55,669 nucleotides of DNA from a virus. Under the pieces are notes generated by a model. That model worked only from the letters and a program-made list of their open reading frames with translations, searched no databases and had not been told where the DNA came from. Made by a program: the position numbers and the translations under genes. Every line of letters starts with the position of its first letter. Position 1 is the stretch's first letter. Shown piece by piece: positions 35,507-44,597 of this stretch. The stretch covers positions 1 through 55,669 of IMG/VR virus record IMGVR_UViG_3300037808_001257. One strand, 5' to 3'.

Positions 35507-38500
35507 ATGCACACTCTTCTAAGAGAAATAATTCAAAAGTATGCTTCAAAGAAACCAAAATTAAAATCTGAGAAAGCTACTTATGTTGGAGAAGAAATCC
35601 ACAAAAAAATAATGGAGAAGCTCGCACCGAACACTTATAAAGATAAAGATTCGGGCAACGACATTCTTTTTACAACTGCGTATAGCCGTCAACATGCGAA
35701 AGCGGTTGAAGATTATAACAAAGAATTAGACAACTCAAAAGAAGGAGAGGGTGAGTCTAAGAAGACTAGAAAAAACACAAAGACTTTACAGTCAGAAGCA
35801 GACGCTAGTACAACAAAAAAGAAGAAACAACAAGACTCTTTAGATGAAATTAAAAAAACAAAAGACCAGTTTCGTCTTGATCTGTATGATGACCCTCAAA
35901 AATTCATCAATAACCTTTTGGGGGGTGAAAGAGAAAAGGCTATACATATACAATATGCACATGAGGTGGCAAAAGATTTAGCTAAAAGCTTTGATGAAGT
36001 TGCTAAAAACGAAGAGCAAAGATTAAATAGAGAGAACAGTGCTGAAGCTAAAAAAAATAAGATGAAGAAAGAAGAAGGGAAAATCACAGAGGATAAATTT
36101 AAAGAGCTTGAGAAAGAAAGGAAAGCAAAACACAAGCAACGTATAGAAGAGGTCGAGACCCTTGAAAAAGTCTTAGGTTTAGACACATCTAAGTTTACTC
36201 CTACAGAAAGAGAGAAAAAAGAGAACGTCGCTCAAGCAGACGAAAATAAGAGAAAGCTTAAAGACGGAGAAATATCTAAGAATGATTTTACTCGTCTTGA
36301 GCAACGTAGAAAAGCAAAGCAACAGCTTAGAAAAAAAGAGCGTAAGAAAGAAATAGTTAGAGCGATAGGGAAACTCAAAAAGACAAGTTTCCCTTCAGAA
36401 TTAAATGAAGGGGTTGATAAGATAGTAATCAATGATCTGGACGTGATGAAAGACCTTGGTCTTATTGAATTTGAAGGTGACTTAAAAGATTTATCCGATG
36501 AAGAAGTACAAGACCTTAATGACTCTTTTAAAGAGAAGTTAGATGGTATGTCTAAAGAAGAAAAAAAAGAGGCTAAGAATTCTATTTCTAAAAAGAAGAA
36601 AGAAAGCTTGGCTGACAAAGCCGACGCACTTATTGCTGCTAATACAGATCGTGTTTTAAAAGGTGGGACAGAAAAAGACAGAGAGATCATGGAAAACAAT
36701 CCCGTCTTGAAGTTGATGTCCTCTTTCAGAAAAACAGTATCGAGAGAAGAAGCCTCAGATCAAAAGACAAAACTTAATGAGAGACAACAAAAGCAACTAA
36801 GAACCGACTTTTTAGAGAATATGGTTAGTTCGCTAGGGGGGTCATATGGGTTTGGGTCGGCTTCTTCCATCTCTGGCTCAGATATGGACTCCAAAGTTTT
36901 TATTTCTAAAATGATTATGAAAGTTGATATAGATAAGCTTTCAGCAGAAGATATGGATAAAGTTTCTGAGGGATTTAAAGAGGCTTCTGTAAGACTTCAG
37001 AAAATCTTAGATGGTAATGAAGATCCTGATGCAGGTCTTCTCGAAAAGCTCAATCAGCTCCAAGAGAATATAAACGACATTTTTGATGAACAAATTAATA
37101 GTAAAGAGGGTGCAGAATTAGGTGCTTCTATTTTAGCCGGTGCGATGGAGATGGCTATCACTAGAAACCCTCTCTTTGGGGTAGACACATCGTCAAGTAG
37201 TGTTTTTATTGTCAAGAAAGACTCTATGGGTAGAGAAATGAAAGAGGTGGATGAAGATCTTCTCAATGACAACAGTCGCTTTTCAGCTCGAAAATATAAT
37301 GGTCGTGGTGAATCTGAAACGAGACTTGCTCTTGAGAACGTAGAGTCAAAGATGAAAGCGTTAGAGAAGAAAGGTGAGCGAGGTTCTGCTGAATACGAGT
37401 CTTTGGGGTCTGTAAAAGACGGCATAGAGGTTTCACTTCTACTCCAAGATGTGAGACCGAGACCAAAGGGTTTAGCAAAACCCTTCGATTATTTGGTAGA
37501 AATAGCAAAGCAGACGAACTTAGACTCAGCGTATGATGCTTTGAAGTATCTGAAGAGTGAAGATTTAAAGGATCTGGATAAGCATGAGATTCAGACAAAG
37601 TTCTTACACAGTTTGCCTGATAAAGAACTGGCACAAGCTCTTGGAGGCGAATCTGGGCCTTTTGGTGACGCTTTGGATATAATACAAGAACTAAAATGTC
37701 CTAATATTCCAATAAATGGAGATATGGCAGGAGAGGTTATTGGTCCTGGTGATGTTTGCCCTTATCCTGTAGATCCGGGTACGAAGCAAAGTGTGAGAAA
37801 CCATGTTATACAGATGATGTCAGACCACCATGTGGTCAACCCAACTCAAGCCTTGGGGTCATCTTCTTATGGGAGTAAAAAAAGAAAAGAAGAAAAACAA
37901 GATAAGCAAGAAGCCAAAAAACATGAAAAGATGAAGCAACTGTTTGAAATAAGCCCTGAAAAGTTTGAGAAAATCCTTACGAGTGGGTCTGAAAATGAGA
38001 AAGAAGAGTCTCTTGCGTATCTTATTTATCAAATGAGGGTGAAGCAGTTAGAGGAAATGAACTTTGGTTCTTACAATTCAAAGAAAAACAAGAATCAAAA
38101 TGAGAAGAAAAGAGATGTGGCTAAAAGAGATGCTATTTTAGAGATGGTAAAGAAAAATAAGAAAGATGAGATCAAAGAGATGCTTCAGGACCTTGACAAG
38201 GCAATGAAAGCTGATCTTTCATGGGACAGTTCTTTTGGGAAACAGGCAAGTCAGAGTGTGGGGTCTGCTATTTTTAATAGTTTGTTTATTCGAGGTCGCT
38301 ATTTAGACAGAGTAGGAGGATTTACACCTATGGATAAGAAATCACGTCAGCCGTACAACTATCAAGAAGTCGCCACTTCTTTTGAAGTGGGTATGCGAGC
38401 GTTTCCTTTTTTTAAGGGAGATGCTAAGACTTCTGGTGTAGTTGTCGCAGTTTTTCCTGCAATCGGGATGGTTGATTTGAAATTCCCTTATGGTGTTACC

Positions 38501-38665
38501 CGTTTTCCTGTGGAAGATCTTGTCCTCGACACCTCGGAAGATGTTGAGGATGTTTCTACATACGAAAACCCAGCTAAGTATTATCCTGTCTCGGCAGGTA
38601 AACAAAAACCCTCTAAAGAAAAAGTCGCTTCCATGTACTTATCCCTAAGACATAAAAGGAAATAA
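35507..38665 (+). CDS. 1052-aa highly charged head-region protein
   Basis: Very rich in Lys and Glu, with long predicted coiled or disordered stretches. Residues about 170-300 contain two related segments, KKEEGKITEDKFKELEKERK and KRKLKDGEISKNDFTRLEQR, each followed by K-A-K-[HQ]-[KQ]-x-R. The C-terminal 120 residues are folded: GVVVAVFPAIGMVDLKFPYG then TRFPVEDLVL looks like an SH3-like module. The last residues are KVASMYLSLRHKRK, the [KR]VAS motif at the C-terminus. Position just before the prohead protease suggests a scaffold, internal core or ejection protein that is perhaps cleaved in maturation. No enzymatic motif. Confidence 0.6.
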   Translation: MHTLLREIIQKYASKKPKLKSEKATYVGEEIHKKIMEKLAPNTYKDKDSGNDILFTTAYSRQHAKAVEDYNKELDNSKEGEGESKKTRKNTKTLQSEADASTTKKKKQQDSLDEIKKTKDQFRLDLYDDPQKFINNLLGGEREKAIHIQYAHEVAKDLAKSFDEVAKNEEQRLNRENSAEAKKNKMKKEEGKITEDKFKELEKERKAKHKQRIEEVETLEKVLGLDTSKFTPTEREKKENVAQADENKRKLKDGEISKNDFTRLEQRRKAKQQLRKKERKKEIVRAIGKLKKTSFPSELNEGVDKIVINDLDVMKDLGLIEFEGDLKDLSDEEVQDLNDSFKEKLDGMSKEEKKEAKNSISKKKKESLADKADALIAANTDRVLKGGTEKDREIMENNPVLKLMSSFRKTVSREEASDQKTKLNERQQKQLRTDFLENMVSSLGGSYGFGSASSISGSDMDSKVFISKMIMKVDIDKLSAEDMDKVSEGFKEASVRLQKILDGNEDPDAGLLEKLNQLQENINDIFDEQINSKEGAELGASILAGAMEMAITRNPLFGVDTSSSSVFIVKKDSMGREMKEVDEDLLNDNSRFSARKYNGRGESETRLALENVESKMKALEKKGERGSAEYESLGSVKDGIEVSLLLQDVRPRPKGLAKPFDYLVEIAKQTNLDSAYDALKYLKSEDLKDLDKHEIQTKFLHSLPDKELAQALGGESGPFGDALDIIQELKCPNIPINGDMAGEVIGPGDVCPYPVDPGTKQSVRNHVIQMMSDHHVVNPTQALGSSSYGSKKRKEEKQDKQEAKKHEKMKQLFEISPEKFEKILTSGSENEKEESLAYLIYQMRVKQLEEMNFGSYNSKKNKNQNEKKRDVAKRDAILEMVKKNKKDEIKEMLQDLDKAMKADLSWDSSFGKQASQSVGSAIFNSLFIRGRYLDRVGGFTPMDKKSRQPYNYQEVATSFEVGMRAFPFFKGDAKTSGVVVAVFPAIGMVDLKFPYGVTRFPVEDLVLDTSEDVEDVSTYENPAKYYPVSAGKQKPSKEKVASMYLSLRHKRK

Positions 38666-38667
38666 CG

Positions 38668-40020
38668 ATGGCTTTTCTTAGGTATGCTAGGGCTAACATA
38701 GTTCGTCCCCAGCTCCATTCTATGGAGTGGGATAAAGTGAGAATTGCTTCAGGGTCTTCTAAGCTGAATAGCTCTTTGAGAAAGAAAGCAGAAGACATAC
38801 TTGGAGAACCTTTTACTCCTGAAAGATTTCTTTTAACACATGCTACTATTGTATGTTCTGTTGATGCAGTTAAAGTTCCGGGGTCTAAGATAGGCTCAGT
38901 TACTGAAGGAAATATTCAGATCAATAGGAAATACTCAGATTATAGAGTTACTTCTGAAACGGACAAATACATCAACAATAATTTAGACTGTTGGTCTAGG
39001 GGTGTAATTAAAAAGTCGTACTCGACTTTTGTTGGTGCTCACAATTTTGTTGAACACGTTCAGATTGAGGAACTAAGTAAAGGTCGCATTGTTGACGCTG
39101 TTCTTCGAGATGTTGGTGAATCTATCTATGTGGATATTCTTGTAGCCACAGATAAGAAACATGAAGATCTTGTCAACCAAATCCTTTCTGGTGAAATGAA
39201 CGGTATGTCGATGGGTTGTAGTGTCGATTTCACTGTTTGTACTAAATGTGGACATGTAGCAGCGGATGAAGCTCAAATGTGTACTCATGTTAAGTATGAA
39301 AAAGGGAACTCTTTCTTTGATGAGAGTGGAAACAAACATCGTGTAGCAGAACTCTGTGGTCATGATACTGAGGGAGACACAGGTGGGGTTACTTTTATAG
39401 AAGCTTCTTGGGTTTCCGTCCCTGCCTTTCGTGGTGCAGTGGCAAGAAATACTTTAGAAATACCTACAAAAAAAGCGTCTTTGAATTCCATCCCTTCTCA
39501 ATGGCTAACAAAAACAGCCGGGCCGTTTGATGAGGATGATGATGAAGGCTCTGATGAGGGCGAGTCTTCCGATTCTGATACCTCTGAGTCATTCTTAAAC
39601 CAGATCGAAGATGTTATCAAAGATGCCGTTCTTGACAAGTTAAAGAAAAAGCTTCAAAAAGAAATAGATGTGAGTTCTGGTAAGGAAACCCCTCCAACCA
39701 CACCTATAAATGTTACGGATGATACTGTAATAAAAGAAGCTTCAAAGAAATACTTGCTCAATCTTGATTTTGCAGTTAAGAAGGCATCTTCTAAAGCTCA
39801 TACTATTCGCAATATTAGGATAGTCAATGATCACTTTGATGTTTATTTGCCGAACCATATTTACAAAGTTGCAGAACAAATCGACTTTAATAAGAAATAT
39901 GGTAGCGTAAGTAACCTTATTAAAGAGGCTGAGAGTCTTCTCGGCTTTAAACTCAACAAAAAAGACTCCATTCGTCTTGTTAGATTAGCTAAACTGATCT
40001 CGCTAAAATCTGAGCAGTAG
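38668..40020 (+). CDS. Prohead maturation protease
   Basis: Serine protease that cleaves scaffold and capsid proteins during head maturation. Of 450 residues, the catalytic core is in the first 270. It has the prohead-protease pattern FVEHVQIEE with His130, followed by GRIVDAVLRDVGESIYVDIL and NGMSMGCSVDF with Ser181, then a CTKCGH ... CTHVKY cysteine cluster and EASWVSVPAFRGA. The C-terminal 180 residues, after an acidic Asp/Glu/Ser linker, are probably a targeting or autoprocessed extension. They contain VRLAKLISLKSEQ at the end. A 6-bp hairpin (40012-40028) spans the stop codon. The next gene is the likely substrate scaffold. Confidence 0.85.
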   Translation: MAFLRYARANIVRPQLHSMEWDKVRIASGSSKLNSSLRKKAEDILGEPFTPERFLLTHATIVCSVDAVKVPGSKIGSVTEGNIQINRKYSDYRVTSETDKYINNNLDCWSRGVIKKSYSTFVGAHNFVEHVQIEELSKGRIVDAVLRDVGESIYVDILVATDKKHEDLVNQILSGEMNGMSMGCSVDFTVCTKCGHVAADEAQMCTHVKYEKGNSFFDESGNKHRVAELCGHDTEGDTGGVTFIEASWVSVPAFRGAVARNTLEIPTKKASLNSIPSQWLTKTAGPFDEDDDEGSDEGESSDSDTSESFLNQIEDVIKDAVLDKLKKKLQKEIDVSSGKETPPTTPINVTDDTVIKEASKKYLLNLDFAVKKASSKAHTIRNIRIVNDHFDVYLPNHIYKVAEQIDFNKKYGSVSNLIKEAESLLGFKLNKKDSIRLVRLAKLISLKSEQ

Positions 40021-40050
40021 TCCTGCTCTTAATAGGAAAGGAAACACGTT

Positions 40051-42240
40051 ATGTCACAACGTAAATATCCCGCTTTTAATCGCAGGGCTAACTCTGCAAT
40101 GCCCGGTTACGACAACAATGGTTACGATTCTTTCGGACACCCTGCTGCCCAAGATCAACCTTCTGTAGATGCTTATGGTATTGATTCAGAGTTTGGTGAG
40201 GGCGTTACTGACGGACCTTACAGCTCAGGCCCTGCTCCTGCTTCTTATGGTTGGATGCCTGATCATCCTGCAACTCAAGACCAAACTATTTCAGACTACG
40301 AGTCAACTCGTTCTTTGAAAGAGCAAAATCTTAAGCTCGCTATGGAGAGAAAAGCTTCAAAGTGCATTGAGATTGCAGAGCACAGACTCGGTAAGTTTGC
40401 TTCTCAAGATGAAGTAGAAGACCTCGCTCTTCGCTTTATGGATCTCCCGAATCGTGCAATCACTGCTCGACTTCAGAGAATCGCTTCTGATTTCTTAGCA
40501 GGAGATGAGATGCAAGACGAGACTGGTTATGAGGGCGATGATGTTGGTCCTGGAAATGTCATGGCAGAAGACCTCCTTTCAGACGAGGATCTTATGGCTG
40601 ACGAGGATCTTATGGCAGATGTGGATCTTATGGCTGACGAGGATCTTATGGCTGACGATACTGAGTCTATGAGTCCTGCTGAAGTTCTTGCAGAGGAAAT
40701 CTCAATGCTTCGCCAAGCGAATATGCGTTTGCGTTCTGAGTTAAAAAAAAAAGCAGAAGAAGAAGTCCAAGATGAGACTGGCTACGAAGGCGATGACGAG
40801 AGTGTAGATACTCTTGAGGATTCTGAGCCTGACGATGAGCCTACTCAGAAACTTGCAGGTCTTTCTCGTCTTGCTTCAGTTCTCAGTAGTATGATGGCTG
40901 AAGAGGAAGATGCTTCATCACATGAGTTGATGGCAGATCTTCTTGCTGAAATGGAAATCCTTGCTAAGAGCTATAAGAATCACAATGATTATGGTGAGGC
41001 TATTGATGATGATTCTTTCTACCAAAAACCTGCTGAGAGAGGTGCAAGACGCTCTCAAAAAGGCGGAGGTATGTGGGATGCTCAAGTAAAGCAAAACCAC
41101 AATGATCTCTACTATAGAGACAACCCTGACATTTGGGATGTTAAGAGTCGTGCTCCAGGTGAGAAACCTCGTGATGCTAAGAAAAATGTGAACCATACAA
41201 TCGGTGATGGCGGAGCTAAATCTGTTTCTACTGCTCAAAATGAGACTAAGCGTGTTCGTAAGACTCGTGAGAGATCAGCAGATGACATTCTTTCAGAAGA
41301 TCAGTTTGCAGAGCTTCTTGCTACTCTTGAGATGGTTGCTAGAGGCAATAAGAAAAATAAGAGAAATAAGTGGTCTGATGCACCTTATGGAGAAACATTA
41401 AAAGGCGACTTTGGTTATATGGAGCCGCAACAGAGAGTAGATAACCAATCTACTAAAGGTAAGAGTGGTTGGCCTCTTGCGATTAAAGAAGGGTACAATG
41501 AAGCCTATTACCAAAAGTTCCAGGAAAATTGGAAGAAGCAAGCGATGGATCTCAATGCTGAAGAGCGAGATATGCTTGCTGCGATGCTTGCAGAAATTGA
41601 AACTGCTGAAGAGCAACCAGAGGTTGTAGCGTCTTCACAGGAGGCTTCAGACGAAGAAATCTTAGCAAATATGCTTGCAGAAATTGAAACTGCTGAAGAG
41701 CAACCAGAGGCTGTAGCGTCTTCACAGGAGGCTTCAGATGTAGATCCTATGGCTTCAGACGAAGATCTTATGGCTTCAGATGTAGATCCTATGGCTTCAG
41801 ACGAAGATCTTATGGCTTCAGACGAAGATCTTATGGCTTCAGACGAAGATCTTATGGCTTCAGACGAAGAGACCACTATGGTAGCTCCTATGGCTTCAGA
41901 AGATTTGGCAGATCAGAATGATCCACATCACTTCGCAGAAGACATTATGGGTCTTTCTGATGACGAAGTTGGTATCGACCCTAAACTTGCTCGTATTTTC
42001 TCCGCAGGAGATGAGATGCAAGATGCTACAGGGAATGAAGGCGAGGACGTTGGTCCTGGAAATGCTTCAGAGGAAGATGGAGAGTCAGCATCTGAGAAGT
42101 CAGCATCTTTCCGTCCTCAGACTACTGCACGTCAGTCTTCTGTTAAGACTCTAGGAAATATTTCTCGTGAAGCCTCTTCGGCATCTGACGAGCTTTCTAA
42201 ACTTTGGGAGTCTGCTCCTGACGTAAGTAAGTTCTTCTGA
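40051..42240 (+). CDS. Acidic repeat protein, probable scaffold or prohead core
   Basis: 729 residues, strongly acidic, placed between the protease and capsid genes where scaffolds usually lie. It contains two arrays of short repeats (see 40582 and 41737), a longer 29-residue repeat (period 87 bases: MLAEIETAEEQPE...) and two copies of a segment like AGDEMQD-[EA]-TG-x-EG-[DE]-DVGPGN (about residues 150-175 and 650-675). Several regions of the Asn/Tyr-rich type (KNHNDYGEAIDDDSFYQKP) suggest binding surfaces. Repeated D-x-D-L-M-A units could be protease cleavage sites. No enzyme motif. A virion decoration role is an alternative. Confidence 0.6.
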   Translation: MSQRKYPAFNRRANSAMPGYDNNGYDSFGHPAAQDQPSVDAYGIDSEFGEGVTDGPYSSGPAPASYGWMPDHPATQDQTISDYESTRSLKEQNLKLAMERKASKCIEIAEHRLGKFASQDEVEDLALRFMDLPNRAITARLQRIASDFLAGDEMQDETGYEGDDVGPGNVMAEDLLSDEDLMADEDLMADVDLMADEDLMADDTESMSPAEVLAEEISMLRQANMRLRSELKKKAEEEVQDETGYEGDDESVDTLEDSEPDDEPTQKLAGLSRLASVLSSMMAEEEDASSHELMADLLAEMEILAKSYKNHNDYGEAIDDDSFYQKPAERGARRSQKGGGMWDAQVKQNHNDLYYRDNPDIWDVKSRAPGEKPRDAKKNVNHTIGDGGAKSVSTAQNETKRVRKTRERSADDILSEDQFAELLATLEMVARGNKKNKRNKWSDAPYGETLKGDFGYMEPQQRVDNQSTKGKSGWPLAIKEGYNEAYYQKFQENWKKQAMDLNAEERDMLAAMLAEIETAEEQPEVVASSQEASDEEILANMLAEIETAEEQPEAVASSQEASDVDPMASDEDLMASDVDPMASDEDLMASDEDLMASDEDLMASDEETTMVAPMASEDLADQNDPHHFAEDIMGLSDDEVGIDPKLARIFSAGDEMQDATGNEGEDVGPGNASEEDGESASEKSASFRPQTTARQSSVKTLGNISREASSASDELSKLWESAPDVSKFF
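40582..40653 (+). repeat. 18-bp in-frame tandem repeats, DEDLMA units
   Basis: Four 18-base units (40582, 40600, 40618, 40636) encode D-E-D-L-M-A, one with D-V-D-L-M-A. They lie inside the acidic head protein gene. Near-identity at DNA level implies recent slippage or recombination. Confidence 0.9.
41584..41738 (+). repeat. 87-bp period direct repeat in the acidic head protein
   Basis: The stretch starting ATGCTTGCAGAAATTGAAAC at 41584 is repeated from 41671 with very few differences for about 68 bases. It encodes MLAEIETAEEQPE-[VA]-VASSQEAS twice. Confidence 0.9.
41737..41862 (+). repeat. 21-bp in-frame tandem repeats, D[EV]D[LP]MAS units
   Basis: Six 21-base units start at 41737, 41758, 41779, 41800, 41821 and 41842. 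They alternate first between GATGTAGATCCTATGGCTTC-A and GACGAAGATCTTATGGCTTC-A, then become homogeneous. They encode DVDPMAS or DEDLMAS. Confidence 0.9.
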
Positions 42241-42404
42241 GATAAAGTATTCTTAAAGAAATATAGAGAATACTATAATAGTTCCTTTATATTTCTATGC
42301 TATATTGTTGAAAACCTTTGGGGGTCGCTTCGCCTTCCCCTTTCTAACTAACACACTACTCTCTTGGAAACAGAGAGTATGAGCAAACACATAGGAGAAA
42401 TACT
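42241..42404 (+). promoter_or_regulatory. Leader region of the capsid operon
   Basis: No gene is visible here. It holds an inverted repeat AGTATTCT/AGAATACT (42246-42253, 42267-42274), possibly an operator, and an extended -10 box TGCTATATT (42298-42306). A GC-rich hairpin-like stretch lies at about 42319-42341. A long untranslated leader follows before the ATG at 42405. A separate strong promoter for the two abundant head proteins would make sense. Confidence 0.4.
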
Positions 42405-43043
42405 ATGGCTCTACTTGGACAAGCTAGTGGTGGTTTTACTGAAAGTAGCTCTGCTCTTCGTATTTTGCACATCGGTGTTCGTAACACCCTTGGTCAACTT
42501 ACTTCAGACAGCTTCATTCAGACGAACCCCCCAATTATTACGACTCCTGCGACTGTATCTCAGTCTAGTGGTCTTTCCCTCGTCACAGGCGTACTCGGTG
42601 TATTGAGTGGTTCTGTTGCTTTCGCAAGAACTTCAGCAGACGGTAACACTCATGGTGGGCCTTCTGATTCTGGTAACATTGCAGACGCAAATGAGCGAGT
42701 ACTCGGTATTTTCATTAACAATGCTTCGGGCAATGCTTTTGAGAATCAACCCGGTGTTGCTTCTAACAGAGGACCTTATGTTTCTGCACAAGGTTCTTAC
42801 GGAAATAAACTCCGAGAGACACAACAACTCACCGCAGGTAACAATGCAGGTGCAGGCAATGACCTTACTTATGCTGTAGGGGATAGCCTTGTTGCTTCTC
42901 TTAACGGTTATCTCACTAACAGTGCTCAGACTACTGATCATCACGATGTGGCACATGGTGTGGCAACTACTACTGAGATTGCTATTCTTAAAATTGTACC
43001 CGATTCTGACTCTGATGAGTTGGTTTACGATCAACGTATCTGA
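42405..43043 (+). CDS. Probable capsid decoration or head structural protein
   Basis: 212 residues directly upstream of the major capsid gene, in the same transcript (19-base gap). It is rich in Gly, Ser, Ala, Asn and Thr with low charge (SGLSLVTGVLGVLSGSVAFA; TAGNNAGAGNDLTYAVGDS), a composition typical of beta-rich head decoration or stabilisation proteins. RBS GGAGAAATACT precedes the ATG. No enzymatic motif; the assignment rests on place and composition. Confidence 0.5.
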   Translation: MALLGQASGGFTESSSALRILHIGVRNTLGQLTSDSFIQTNPPIITTPATVSQSSGLSLVTGVLGVLSGSVAFARTSADGNTHGGPSDSGNIADANERVLGIFINNASGNAFENQPGVASNRGPYVSAQGSYGNKLRETQQLTAGNNAGAGNDLTYAVGDSLVASLNGYLTNSAQTTDHHDVAHGVATTTEIAILKIVPDSDSDELVYDQRI

Positions 43044-43061
43044 TAGAAAGGAGTTAGAACT

Positions 43062-43937
43062 ATGAGTACCGTAGATAATGCAGTAAAACAGAAGATTATT
43101 TCTGACTATATTAAGACTCCACAGGGTCGTAGCAAACTCGCAGCCAGCATGACTCAGCCTTTGCGTCTTCGCAGAGACTATACGAGCGTTGGTCGTAAGA
43201 CTTTCCTCGTTGAGCAACTTCCTGATGGTGCGTTGCCGATTTATGACAAAGATCCAGACGTGACTGCGTTTGTGGTTGGTGAAGAGGGTGAGAACATTCT
43301 CGCTATCACCAAGCCTAGACGTGTGATTTTCCCTCTTTTTGAGATTGCGTCTAACCCTGAGATCCCATTGACTCAAATCAAAGAGAGACGCTTCGATCTG
43401 ATCGAGCGTGCTCAAGATTTGGCTCGTGCTCAGATCCAAGCGGCGGAAGACGAGCGTGTATTCGCTATTCTTGACGCAGTTGCTACTTCAGGCTTTGATA
43501 GCGTTCCTGGTCAAACTAACGCTGACATTCCTGTTATCGCTCCTCTCAATGGTGCTGTTCTTGCTGATGCTTTTGCTCTCATCGAGAGACATGACCTTCG
43601 TGTTGCTCGTATCTTCATGAACGCTCGTGATTATGCTGACATCCGTAAGTTCGGTAGAGACATTCTTGACATTGAGAGCCAAGCGGCTCTCCTCAAGACA
43701 GGTCTTCAAGCGACTCTTTGGGGTGCTCAGATTATCACTAGTCGTCTTGTTCCTGTTGGAACTGTGTACGCCACTTGTGAGCCTGAAATGTTCGGACGTA
43801 TCCCTGTTCGTACTGAGCTTACCGTTCTTTCTGCTGATGATCCAAAGGCTCGTACCATTGGTTTCAGCGTTTTTGAGAACTTGGGTATAGGTGCATATAA
43901 CCCTAAGGGCCTTGCACGACTCACCGTTACTCGCTAA
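43062..43937 (+). CDS. Major capsid protein, HK97-like
   Basis: 291 residues, ending in a strong terminator. The N-terminal arm (QGRSKLAASMTQPLRLRRDY) is followed by an E-loop-like region with VEQLPDGALPIYDKDPDV and a long spine helix (LIERAQDLARAQIQAAEDER). A P-domain/A-domain pattern ends in LWGAQIITSRLVPVGTVYA and FSVFENLGIGAYNPKGLARL. Helix-rich spine plus GAQIITS-type strand is characteristic of HK97-fold capsid proteins. Codons are more biased and GC-richer than in neighbours, as expected for a highly expressed gene. AAAGGAG precedes ATG 43062. Confidence 0.85.
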   Translation: MSTVDNAVKQKIISDYIKTPQGRSKLAASMTQPLRLRRDYTSVGRKTFLVEQLPDGALPIYDKDPDVTAFVVGEEGENILAITKPRRVIFPLFEIASNPEIPLTQIKERRFDLIERAQDLARAQIQAAEDERVFAILDAVATSGFDSVPGQTNADIPVIAPLNGAVLADAFALIERHDLRVARIFMNARDYADIRKFGRDILDIESQAALLKTGLQATLWGAQIITSRLVPVGTVYATCEPEMFGRIPVRTELTVLSADDPKARTIGFSVFENLGIGAYNPKGLARLTVTR

Positions 43938-43960
43938 TCTTTAAGAAATAGCTTGTAACT
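43930..43960 (+). repeat. Repeat R, copy 1: 3' end of capsid gene and following leader
   Basis: The 31 bases beginning CTCGCTAATC recur at 46806-46836 with 29 matches. This copy includes the last capsid codon and stop. The second copy lies at the far end of the accessory block, suggesting that the block was inserted or duplicated here. Confidence 0.85.
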
Positions 43961-43998
43961 CCGCCTACTTAGGTAGGTGTGAGAGATCTCAGATTAAA

Positions 43999-44027
43999 CC
44001 TCATTTCCCTTTGGGAGATGGGGTTTT
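43999..44027 (+). terminator. Terminator A after the major capsid gene
   Basis: CCTCATTTCC (43999-44008) pairs with GGAGATGGGG (44014-44023) through 10 bases including G-U pairs, followed by TTTT and CTCGTTT. It belongs to a 46-base segment (43982-44027) repeated identically at 45505-45550. Confidence 0.85.
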
Positions 44028-44048
44028 CTCGTTTCTAGGGTTCTTTTT

Positions 44049-44078
44049 TTGCCTTATCTCACCCTCATGTGCTAAAGT
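44049..44078 (+). promoter_or_regulatory. Possible sigma70-like promoter
   Basis: TTGCCT (44049-44054), an 18-base spacer and TAAAGT (44073-44078) with an upstream TGC, 43 bases before ATG 44121. A modest match to consensus. Confidence 0.35.
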
Positions 44079-44120
44079 GGATGCACTCTTAAACACTAAG
44101 AACCACATAAGGAGTGTAAG

Positions 44121-44597
44121 ATGAACAACAATTTTGTTCCAGTTCCCACAGTAATGGAAGCCATGACAGGTTTCCTCTGTAGTAAGGCTTTTCTTATCTA
44201 TCTAATTATATTTGGTGTTCCATTTTTTATATGGCTTTTTAGCAAAAAAAAGAGGAGAGAAGAAACTGATCTCTTTCGAGCACTAATGCTCGAAAACCAA
44301 AATCTTAGGCGAAGACTAGGACAGACACCAAATGAAGAGCAAGATGATATGTTCTCCAACAACGTACTCACCTCGTCAGATGACAATAAAAAACGACAGT
44401 TTAAAGATATCAAATGGATAAACGCAGGACTCAGACATGATATAAAAATACTAAACATCGAGGATAAAGAGACACTATTGAAAGCGAAGGCTCTACTTTT
44501 GTACTTAACTACCTCGGAGAAACAAACCCCACAATTTATTGAGGGTGTTCAGAAAACGCTCAAGGTTATTACGATCCTAGAAAAGAGTGTAAGATGA
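44121..44597 (+). CDS. Single-pass membrane protein, 158 aa
   Basis: AAGGAGTGTAAG precedes the ATG. One hydrophobic helix (AFLIYLIIFGVPFFIWLF, about residues 23-40) is followed by KKKRR, so the N-terminus is probably outside and the coiled or helical remainder cytoplasmic. No known family. It overlaps the homing endonuclease gene by four bases, and both starts share the upstream string GAGTGTAAG. It could be a superinfection-exclusion-type or lysis accessory protein, but there is no proof. Confidence 0.6.
   Translation: MNNNFVPVPTVMEAMTGFLCSKAFLIYLIIFGVPFFIWLFSKKKRREETDLFRALMLENQNLRRRLGQTPNEEQDDMFSNNVLTSSDDNKKRQFKDIKWINAGLRHDIKILNIEDKETLLKAKALLLYLTTSEKQTPQFIEGVQKTLKVITILEKSVR

Noticed and set aside
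42364-42879. Overlapping + strand ORFs in other frames across the decoration-protein gene, and the 268-aa - strand ORF at 42633-43439
   Set aside because: They lie across two well-supported head genes with good ribosome binding sites. Their sequences are low complexity, Leu- or Ser-rich, and show no start signals, as expected for shadow frames.
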